Assembly (NCBI RefSeq): GCF_014323705.1
Contig: NZ_JABVEC010000029.1
Span: 1 to 64,000 of the forward strand
DNA: 64,000 nt
Direction: 5' to 3'
Origin: Actinomadura alba
GTDB taxonomy: Bacteria > Actinomycetota > Actinomycetes > Streptosporangiales > Streptosporangiaceae
The notes below the pieces were generated by a model. It saw nothing but the letters and a program-made list of their open reading frames with translations, made no database searches and was not told where the DNA came from. Shown here in pieces: positions 58,968 to 64,000 of the stretch (position 1 is its first letter; every line of letters starts with the position of its first letter). Both the position numbers and the translations under genes were made by a program.

Positions 58968-59087
58968 CTAGAGCGCCGATGCCTCCAACGCCAACACGCG
59001 CCCGGCGGCGAGTGAGTGAAGAGACCTCGACAGCAGGTAGGCACGGGCGGCGGCCTCGCCCCGCAGGTCCGGATCGTAGAACGCCAT
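58968..59087 (-). pseudogene. Possible 39-codon gene remnant
   Basis: From ATG 59087 to TAG 58968-58970 the frame encodes MAFYDPDLRGEAAARAYLLS and a further 19 residues. The segment (GGMAFYDP...RAYLLS) resembles the middle of a widespread actinobacterial hypothetical family in which FADI/QEMYR follows, but here the text breaks off after 39 codons. It is probably a degenerate piece, possibly left from the same event that placed the peroxiredoxin gene beside the GNAT gene. There is no ribosome site. Confidence 0.35.
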
Positions 59088-59104
59088 GCCACCGCGTCCG
59101 GGGA

Positions 59105-59581
59105 TCAGGAACCGTCGGGGCCGAGCACCAGTTTCATGCCGACATGGGTCGACTCGAATCCGAGCCGCTCATAGAAGTTGTGCGCACCGGTGCGCCGACG
59201 ATCGGTCGTCAGCTGTACGAGCGCGCATCCCCGGCGCCGTGCCTCGCCGACGGCGTAATCGATCATGGCGCCGCCGAGGCCGCCGCCGCGCCGGCTCGAC
59301 GAGACGCGCACCGCCTCGATCTGCGCGCGCCAGGCGCCACCGCGCGACAGCCCGGGGATGAAGCTCAGCTGCATCGTCCCCGCCACCTCGCCCTCGCCTT
59401 CGGCCACCACCAGCAACTGGTTCGGATCGGCGTCGACCGCGTCGAACGCGGCCCAGTACGCCTCGTCCACGTCACCGCCCGCGCCGATGCTCTCCCGGCC
59501 CGCCCCGATCGTGTCGTCGGCGAGCAGGCCGACGATGGCGGGGACATCATCGCGACGGGCACGCCGGAATTGGATGGTCAT
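59105..59581 (-). CDS. GNAT family N-acetyltransferase
   Basis: 158-aa acetyltransferase. The acetyl-CoA motif A is VSSSRRGGGLGGAMIDYAV (Q/RxxGxG/A variant), and motif B is TTDRRRTGAHNFYERLGFE. The start at 59581 matches the typical N-terminus (MTIQFRRARRDDVPAI). The substrate (an amine, antibiotic or protein N-terminus) is unknown. Confidence 0.88.
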   Translation of the reverse strand: MTIQFRRARRDDVPAIVGLLADDTIGAGRESIGAGGDVDEAYWAAFDAVDADPNQLLVVAEGEGEVAGTMQLSFIPGLSRGGAWRAQIEAVRVSSSRRGGGLGGAMIDYAVGEARRRGCALVQLTTDRRRTGAHNFYERLGFESTHVGMKLVLGPDGS

Positions 59582-59822
59582 GGGCCAGATCCTGCCATTC
59601 GCCCCCCGGCGGTTGCGCCGCACCCCTCACGCATCTGGCCTTGGGACCGTCCCCGCGATCGCCTCTGGGACCAGGCGTCGGGCACATCCACGTCAGAGCG
59701 CGGACCGGAGTCCCTCAACGGCCGGGGATAAAAGCGGTTGACCCCATGGGATGGCGTACCGCACCATTCTCTTACGGCCACACTGATCTCTTACGGCCAC
59801 ACTGAGTTCCCAACAGCCGCCG
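59582..59822. other. Intergenic region with a 19-bp direct repeat
   Basis: About 240 bases without a credible gene. At 59768-59786 and 59787-59805 the same 19 bases (TCTCTTACGGCCACACTGA) stand head to tail. They lie just before the possible small gene at 59823 and could contain its promoter or operator. Confidence 0.6.
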
Positions 59823-59939
59823 ATGACGACCACCGAAGGGATGGCGAGCATGACCGAGTCGACCGCCATCGCCTCGCGGCACGCCCGCTGGCGCCGACCG
59901 CGTGGTGGCCACTTCGCACCCCAAGATGCCTCTGGATAG
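59823..59939 (+). CDS. Possible 38-aa basic small protein
   Basis: ATG 59823 to TAG 59937-59939 encodes 38 residues (MTTTEGMASMTESTAIASRH and then an Arg/Gly-rich end). An internal ATG at 59850 has a much better ribosome site (GAAGGGA) and would give 29 residues. The frame sits between a 19-bp repeat and a strong terminator, with no other gene in the 420-base gap, which favours a real small gene. No family was recognised. The basic Arg-rich end could bind RNA or DNA. Confidence 0.4.
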   Translation: MTTTEGMASMTESTAIASRHARWRRPRGGHFAPQDASG

Positions 59940-59960
59940 GAGCCGTCAGGTTCCGGCCAG

Positions 59961-59994
59961 AGGCCGCCCCAGGGAGACATCCCCGGGGCGGCCT
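59961..59994 (+). terminator. Strong terminator between the small gene and the tRNAs
   Basis: AGGCCGCCCC (59961-59970) pairs with GGGGCGGCCT (59985-59994); the loop can extend the stem. A TTCTCC tail follows. Confidence 0.8.
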
Positions 59995-60001
59995 TCTCCA
60001 T

Positions 60002-60074
60002 GTGGGCGAGCCAACCGGATAGGCGGCCGGTCTCCAAAACCGGCGAGAAGCAGGTTCGAGTCCTGCCGCCCATG
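60002..60074 (+). tRNA. tRNA-Trp (CCA), atypical
   Basis: Acceptor GTGGGCG/CGCCCAT (one G-T pair), D arm GCC/GGC with GG in the loop, anticodon stem CCGGT/ACCGG with loop CTCCAAA (anticodon CCA at 60034-60036), T arm GCAGG/CCTGC with TTCGAGT, and discriminator G60074. The G discriminator fits tryptophan. Odd points: only one base between acceptor and D stem, two between D and anticodon stems, and a 6-base variable loop. No CCA end is encoded. Confidence 0.75.
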
Positions 60075-60274
60075 CGATCGTTTGACAACTTGACAGTGGA
60101 GACGACGGCGAGCCAGGGAACATCCGATTCTCCGGCCGCGCGGCTGCCGATTCCGGCACCAAGGCGATTCCGCCCGGGTGCCGGTCACATCCGATCAGCG
60201 ATATGCGACGGAATGCATGGTCGGCAGAGCCTGTGGGGTCATGTCCTTTCAGACGGGCCCGCGACAGGCACTCT

Positions 60275-60346
60275 GGGCCGATGGTGAGAACGGCATCACG
60301 CCTGTCTTGCACACAGGAATTCCGGGTTCGAATCCCGGTTGGTCCA
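60275..60346 (+). tRNA. tRNA-Ala (TGC)
   Basis: Acceptor GGGCCGA/TTGGTCC, D stem GTGA/TCAC with an 8-base loop, anticodon stem CCTGT/ACAGG with loop CTTGCAC (anticodon TGC at 60308-60310), T stem CCGGG/CCCGG with TTCGAAT, and discriminator A. The third acceptor pair is G-T, the alanine identity element. The body is unlike the usual GGGG...-type alanine tRNA, and no CCA is encoded. Confidence 0.85.
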
Positions 60347-60355
60347 CTTCTCCGA

Positions 60356-60428
60356 GCCTCTGTAGCTCAACGGACAGAGCGCCCGCTTGCGGAGCGGGAG
60401 GCACCAGGTTCGACTCCTGGTAGAGGCA
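60356..60428 (+). tRNA. tRNA-Arg (GCG), rare anticodon
   Basis: Acceptor GCCTCTG/TAGAGGC, D stem GCTC/GAGC with an A after the GG of the loop (the A20 arginine element), anticodon stem CCCGC/GCGGG with loop TTGCGGA (anticodon GCG at 60389-60391), T stem CCAGG/CCTGG with TTCGACT, discriminator A. It would read CGC. Bacteria normally read this box with an ACG (inosine) tRNA, so a GCG tRNA is unusual. It follows the Ala tRNA after nine bases. Confidence 0.9.
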
Positions 60429-60464
60429 CATCGGTGGTTCGCGTCTCCCCATCGGGGGTGCTGT

Positions 60465-61307
60465 TCAGCGTTCCTCCAGGCGGGAGTAGGGATCCGCACC
60501 ACTCGCGATCCTCGTGAGCATCCCCGCCAGATGCGCTTGAACCGCGCGGTGGGTGCCCGCACCGAAGCTGACCCGGGCCACGCCGAGAGCGGCCAGCTCG
60601 GCCAGTGGCGGCGTGGCCGGTACGAAGAGGATGTTCACCGGCCCGCCGGCCTGCTGGACCAGTTCCCGGATCGCATCCGGTTCCGTGACGAAGATGGGAA
60701 AGACGCAGTCGGCACCGGCGGCCACGTACAGGCGCGCACGCCGGATCGCCTCGGCGAGTCTCTCCGCGGGTGTTCCCGTGCCGTGGATGAAGGTGTCGAT
60801 CCGGGCGTTGAGCACGACATCGACGCCGGCCTCTCGGGCGGCGTCGCGGATCTCGGCGATGAAGTCCGTCTGCCGGCCGGCGTCGACCAGCGTGCCGGTG
60901 CCGGGTACCGAGTCCTCCAGATTGCAGCCGACGGCACCGGTCGCGAAGAGGCGTTCGACCAGCTCCGCCGGCGCCATCCCGTACCCCCGCTCCAGGTCGG
61001 CGGTGACCGGGGTCGACACCGCACGCACGATGCGGGCGATGGCGTCGAGCATCTCCTCGACCGGGGTCGCCTCGCCGTCGCTGTGGCCGAGGACCTCGGC
61101 GACGGCGGCGCTGCTGGTCGCGACGGCGGGGAAGCCGGCGGCCTCGACCGCGCGCGCTGACGCCGCGTCCCAAACGTTGGGCAGGACGAGCGGATCGCCC
61201 GGCCGGTGCAGGGCGCGAAGCACGGCCGCCCTGTCGGCGGCGGCCGCCGCGCGCTCGTCGGTCTCGCGTCGCCGTGCGCCGGGAGACGGCCGCTGCGGCG
61301 CCGTCAT
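60465..61307 (-). CDS. Isocitrate lyase/PEP mutase superfamily protein
   Basis: 280-aa TIM-barrel enzyme of the PEP mutase/isocitrate lyase superfamily. NVWDAASARAVEAAGFPAVATSS at the N-terminus, TADLERGYG (metal binding), NLEDSVPGTG and NARIDTFIHGTG are conserved. The catalytic Cys of true isocitrate lyase (KKCGH) is absent, so it is probably a carbon-carbon or carbon-phosphorus lyase of another type (oxaloacetate hydrolase or methylisocitrate/phosphonopyruvate-like). It overlaps the AhpD-like gene (ATGA), with which it forms an operon. Confidence 0.88.
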   Translation of the reverse strand: MTAPQRPSPGARRRETDERAAAAADRAAVLRALHRPGDPLVLPNVWDAASARAVEAAGFPAVATSSAAVAEVLGHSDGEATPVEEMLDAIARIVRAVSTPVTADLERGYGMAPAELVERLFATGAVGCNLEDSVPGTGTLVDAGRQTDFIAEIRDAAREAGVDVVLNARIDTFIHGTGTPAERLAEAIRRARLYVAAGADCVFPIFVTEPDAIRELVQQAGGPVNILFVPATPPLAELAALGVARVSFGAGTHRAVQAHLAGMLTRIASGADPYSRLEER

Positions 61308-61771
61308 GACAGCTCCCAGGGTCGTGCGGTCGCGCCGAGCCGGTTCCAGGCGTTGATCACGGTGATCGTCCAGATCAGCTCGGCCAGCTCCACCTCGGTG
61401 AACTCGGCTGCGGCCGCTGCGAAGACCTCGTCGGTCACCGGTCCGTCCGAGAGGCGGGTCATCGCCTCGGCCAGTTCCAGGGCGGCGCGCTCACGCACGG
61501 TGAAGAACGGCGCGTCGCGCCATACCGGCAGGGCGAGCAGCCGCCGCTCGTCCTCACCTGCCTTGCGCGCGTCCCGATTGTGCAGGTCGACGCAGTAGGC
61601 GCAACCGTTGATCTGCGAGGCACGGGTGCGGACGAGCTCGAGCAGGGAGGTCTCGAGCCGCGTGTCCCGGGACGCGGCGTCGAGGGCGTTCATCGCCTTG
61701 TCGAGGTGCGGGGCGAGCTTGTCCACCGCGAGGCGGACGGCCGGGACGACATGGGTTGTCTCGATGGTCAT
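61304..61771 (-). CDS. Carboxymuconolactone decarboxylase/AhpD-like protein
   Basis: 155-aa all-helical protein. The redox motif CAYCVDLH (Cys-x-x-Cys with a following His, about 51-58) is that of AhpD-like alkylhydroperoxidase enzymes. The family often trimerises and may act as a peroxidase or a decarboxylase. The ATG at 61771 is favoured; the open frame continues upstream over the MocR operator. It is the first gene of a two-gene operon with the PEP-mutase-like gene and is divergent from a MocR regulator. Confidence 0.9.
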   Translation of the reverse strand: MTIETTHVVPAVRLAVDKLAPHLDKAMNALDAASRDTRLETSLLELVRTRASQINGCAYCVDLHNRDARKAGEDERRLLALPVWRDAPFFTVRERAALELAEAMTRLSDGPVTDEVFAAAAAEFTEVELAELIWTITVINAWNRLGATARPWELS

Positions 61772-61807
61772 GACGGCGACTCTAGGTAACGAATGGATCT
61801 GCGCTAA

Positions 61808-61836
61808 GGTCCATTTGACCGTCGATCGATTGGACC
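61808..61836. promoter_or_regulatory. MocR-type operator candidate
   Basis: GGTCCA (61808-61813) and TGGACC (61831-61836) are inverted, 17 bases apart, in the 68-base gap between the divergent AhpD-like and MocR genes. The TGGACCA-type element is known from PdxR/MocR control regions, which supports autoregulation. Confidence 0.65.
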
Positions 61837-61839
61837 ACT

Positions 61840-63231
61840 TTGGGGGTCGACCTGCACCTGGAGCTCGATCCGGCGTTCGGGCGCCGATCGGGCCTCGAGC
61901 GTGCCCTCCGCCAGGCCATCCGGACCGGCCGTCTGGCGGCACAGACCCGGTTGCCCTCCACGCGGGCGCTCGCCGCCGAGCTGAACATCGCGCGCGGCAC
62001 GGTCAGCGCCGCCTACGACCAACTGATCGCCGAGGGCTATCTGAGCGCACGGACGGGATCGGGCACGGTGGTCACCGGCCGGCCCGAGATCCGGGCGCCC
62101 GCGAAGCGGCCGGTGTCGGAGGCGCCGCCGCCCCGCTACGACCTGCGGCCGGGAAGCCCCGATGTCTCGGCGTTCCCCACCGCCGCCTGGCTCCGGGCCA
62201 CCCGGCGCGCACTGGACCACGCTCCGGCGGCCGCCTACGACTACGGCGACCCACGCGGCCGCATCGAACTGCGCACCGCCCTCGCCGAGTACCTGGGGCG
62301 CGCCCGCGGCGTCCTCACCACGCCCGAACAGATCGTGATCACCTCCGGTTACGTACACGCGCTCGCCCTGCTCGCCGACGTGATCGGCGGTGTCGCTCCG
62401 GCGACGATCGCCATGGAGGACCCCGGCCTGAGCTTCCACCGCGACGTGGTGCGCCACGCTCGTGCCCGCGTCGTCGCACTCCCGGTCGACGAGCGCGGTG
62501 CCCGTACCGACCTGCTCTCGACCGCCGCCTTCTCGGACGTACGAGCCGTCGTCGTCACACCGGCGCACCAATACCCGACCGGGGTCACCCTGCACCCGCA
62601 GCGCCGCCATGCCGTCGCCGAATGGACCGGGGCACGCGACGGCCTGGTCATCGAGGACGACTACGACGGCGAGTTCCGCTACGACCGGCAGCCCGTCGGC
62701 GCGCTCCAGGGCATGGCACCGGACCACGTCGCCTACGTGGGCACCACCTCGAAAACCCTGGGACCGGCGCTGCGGCTGGGCTGGATGGTGCTGCCCGAGC
62801 GCCTCATCGAACCGGTGACGGAGGCCAAGCGGCACACCGTCATGCACACCGAGACCATCGGCCAGCTCACCCTCGCCGACCTGATCGCGAGCCACGCCTA
62901 CGAACGGCACATTCGCGCCTGCCGGCTGCGGTATCGGCGGCGCAGGGACCTGCTGATCAGCCGCCTCGGGCCGCGTTCCGAACGGCGCTTCACCGTGTAC
63001 GGGATCGCCGCCGGCCTCCATGTGATGATCAGCCTGCCCGCGACCGGGCCGAGCGAAGAGCGGATACTCACCGACGCGGCGGACCAGGGACTCGCCCTGG
63101 GAGACCTGGGCAGCCACTGGCACACCCCTGGTGACCGGCCGCAAGGCCTCATCATCGGCTACGGCACGCCCGGCGAAGGCGCCTACCCCGCCGCGCTCGA
63201 CACGATGGCACGCGTCCTGCGAGGGCTCTGA
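61840..63231 (+). CDS. MocR/PdxR-type PLP-dependent transcriptional regulator
   Basis: 463 aa, TTG start. A GntR-type winged helix (about 5-75; LERALRQAIRTGRLAAQTRLPS, LAAELNIARGTVSAAYDQL) is fused to an aminotransferase fold type I domain (about 95-463). The PLP Lys is in YVGTTSKTLGPALRLGW, and VIEDDYDGEFRYDRQPVGALQG and VTPAHQYPTG match PdxR-like proteins. Such regulators control vitamin B6 synthesis or amino-acid genes using PLP as signal. Here the neighbour is the AhpD-like/PEP-mutase pair, so the target may not be B6 synthesis. Confidence 0.92.
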   Translation: MGVDLHLELDPAFGRRSGLERALRQAIRTGRLAAQTRLPSTRALAAELNIARGTVSAAYDQLIAEGYLSARTGSGTVVTGRPEIRAPAKRPVSEAPPPRYDLRPGSPDVSAFPTAAWLRATRRALDHAPAAAYDYGDPRGRIELRTALAEYLGRARGVLTTPEQIVITSGYVHALALLADVIGGVAPATIAMEDPGLSFHRDVVRHARARVVALPVDERGARTDLLSTAAFSDVRAVVVTPAHQYPTGVTLHPQRRHAVAEWTGARDGLVIEDDYDGEFRYDRQPVGALQGMAPDHVAYVGTTSKTLGPALRLGWMVLPERLIEPVTEAKRHTVMHTETIGQLTLADLIASHAYERHIRACRLRYRRRRDLLISRLGPRSERRFTVYGIAAGLHVMISLPATGPSEERILTDAADQGLALGDLGSHWHTPGDRPQGLIIGYGTPGEGAYPAALDTMARVLRGL

Positions 63232-63311
63232 CCGGCGGTCTCGCGTCTCACGTCTCACGCCTCACGCTCATGCCTCACGCCTCGCGTCTCACGCCTCGTG
63301 TTCGGCGTTTC

Positions 63312-63381
63312 GCGCCCCGTGTTCCGCGCCCCGTGTTCCGCGCCCCGTGTTCCGCGCCCCGTGTTCCGCGAACCGTGTTCG
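63312..63381. repeat. 14-bp tandem repeat, five units
   Basis: GCGCCCCGTGTTCC repeated at 63312, 63326, 63340 and 63354, with a fifth, diverged unit at 63368. The upstream stretch 63239-63300 consists of imperfect heptamers (CGTCTCA/CGCCTCA type). The whole lies between the MocR and PPOX genes; 14 is twice seven, so it may have grown from heptamers. Confidence 0.92.
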
Positions 63382-63428
63382 GCGAACCGGTCGGCGGCGG
63401 CTCCGGAACCGCCGTCTAGGCTGGTCGG

Positions 63429-63890
63429 ATGAGCCCGAACATCGCAACCAACACGACCGTCGGCCGCGACGAACTCGTCGAGTTCCTCCGGCCCCGGCAC
63501 CGGGCCGTGGTGATCACTACCCGGGCCGACGGCCGCCCGCAGGCCTCTCCGGTGACGTGCGGCGTCGACGACGAGGGCCGGATCGTGATCTCGACCTACC
63601 CGGCGCGGGCCAAGGCCCGCAACGCACGCCGGGACGCCCGGGTCAGCGTCGTGGTGCTCTCCGACGACTTCGACGGGCCGTGGGTGCAGGTCGACGGCAC
63701 CGCGGAGGTCATCGACATGCCCGAGGCCACCGAGCCGCTGGTCGACTACTTCCGCTCGATCTCCGGCGAGCACCCTGATTGGGATGAGTACCGCCAGGCC
63801 ATGGTCCGGCAGAACAAGTCGCTGCTGCGCGTCACGCCGGAACGCTGGGGCCCGGTCGCCACGGGCGGGTTCCCGCCTGACCTGGCGTGA
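63429..63890 (+). CDS. PPOX-class F420-dependent oxidoreductase
   Basis: 153-aa split-barrel flavoprotein of the same family as 38476-38898, with RAVVITTRADGRPQASPVTCGVDDEG, ARAKARNARRDARVSVVVLSD and GEHPDWDEYRQAM. F420- or FMN-dependent reduction of an unknown substrate is expected. The start fits the family length. The gene is preceded by the 14-base repeat array and followed by a terminator hairpin. Confidence 0.9.
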   Translation: MSPNIATNTTVGRDELVEFLRPRHRAVVITTRADGRPQASPVTCGVDDEGRIVISTYPARAKARNARRDARVSVVVLSDDFDGPWVQVDGTAEVIDMPEATEPLVDYFRSISGEHPDWDEYRQAMVRQNKSLLRVTPERWGPVATGGFPPDLA

Positions 63891-63913
63891 CCCGGGAGTA
63901 CTGAGCACGGCAC

Positions 63914-63942
63914 CGCCCCCGGACGGCCCGGTTCCGGGGGCG
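63914..63942 (+). terminator. Terminator hairpin after the PPOX gene
   Basis: CGCCCCCGGA (63914-63923) pairs with TCCGGGGGCG (63933-63942) over ten bases with a 9-base loop, 23 bases after the stop. The last 58 bases of the window hold nothing recognisable. Confidence 0.75.
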
Positions 63943-64000
63943 TCCCGGGGCCACGCCGCTTTCCGTACGCGACTGAGATCACCGCCACAGAACCGAACAA

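Noticed and set aside
60075..60274. A further tRNA between the Trp and Ala tRNAs
   Set aside because: Several short stems exist, but no T arm with a TTCRANY loop and no matching acceptor could be found.

Overview
The window is about 64 kb of very GC-rich actinomycete chromosome. Codons end almost always in G or C, and GTG and TTG starts are common. Family content suggests a soil, mycelial actinobacterium of the Streptosporangiales/Streptomycetales type: tandem XRE-DUF5753 regulators with a DUF397 protein and a Ser/Thr-kinase-like ATPase, an ECF42 sigma factor with its YCII partner, a CebR-type cellulose regulon, an SPFH-GPP34 cluster and F420/FMN-type PPOX proteins. No genus can be assigned from this alone. 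I see no plasmid or phage backbone, no CRISPR array and no intact insertion sequence.

Layout. 1-3.6 kb: an MFS exporter divergent from a PadR regulator, which is coupled to a membrane protein. 3.6-8.8 kb: two secreted multidomain carbohydrate proteins (PQQ-type sugar dehydrogenase-PKD-CBM6-CBM6, and ThuA-CBM6-GH99) that share a nearly identical CBM6 cassette. 8.7-21 kb: a patchwork of small regulator/enzyme pairs: MarR/SDR, epimerase, epoxide-hydrolase-like protein, alpha/beta hydrolase, ECF42+YCII, DUF429, Imm51, imine reductase/HxlR, ArsR-SRPBCC fusion and NYN-LOTUS. Two gene remnants lie here, so this stretch looks recombinogenic. 20.9-27.4 kb: a TetR-controlled branched-chain acyl-CoA (leucine) catabolic operon: carboxyltransferase, biotin carboxylase, HMG-CoA lyase and acyl-CoA dehydrogenase. 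27.4-30.5 kb: the XRE/XRE/DUF397/ATPase developmental-type regulatory cassette. 30.5-38.3 kb: OtsA, then a membrane cytochrome-like protein overlapping a NuoF-like flavo-iron-sulfur protein and followed by a paralogous coiled-coil membrane protein (both outer genes carry a duplicated ~133-bp leader), a flippase-like protein and Ppx.

38.4-41.1 kb: a PPOX protein, a transmembrane Ser/Thr kinase and a SanA-like protein. 41.3-48.6 kb: a cellulose-degradation locus: AA10 LPMO-CBM2, a LacI/CebR-type regulator between two perfect CebR-type 14-mers, a CBM2-Ig-GH48 exocellulase, and a Crp/Fnr regulator. 48.6-52.9 kb: a ROK sugar kinase, an SPFH-RHH-GPP34 operon (the 78-aa RHH gene is easily missed) and a secreted streptogrisin-type protease. 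53-59.6 kb: CocE-type hydrolase, DUF1349 protein, LuxR-type ATPase regulator, peroxiredoxin and GNAT. 59.7-60.4 kb: a possible 38-aa small gene, a strong terminator and three atypical tRNA genes (Trp-CCA, Ala-TGC, Arg-GCG). 60.4-64 kb: a PEP-mutase/isocitrate-lyase-like protein with an AhpD-like protein, divergent from a MocR/PdxR-type regulator, then a second PPOX protein.

Two themes cut across the window. The first is an unusual density of short tandem repeats (units of 7, 12, 14, 15, 16, 19 and 24 bp), several inside coding sequence or containing the stop codon of the neighbouring gene. The second is many clear palindromic operators next to their regulator genes. The best candidates for under-described biology are the cytochrome/NuoF-like module with its duplicated leader, the SPFH-RHH-GPP34 operon, and the tRNA cluster with a rare Arg-GCG anticodon. 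Everything here was read by eye; no database search or folding program was run.
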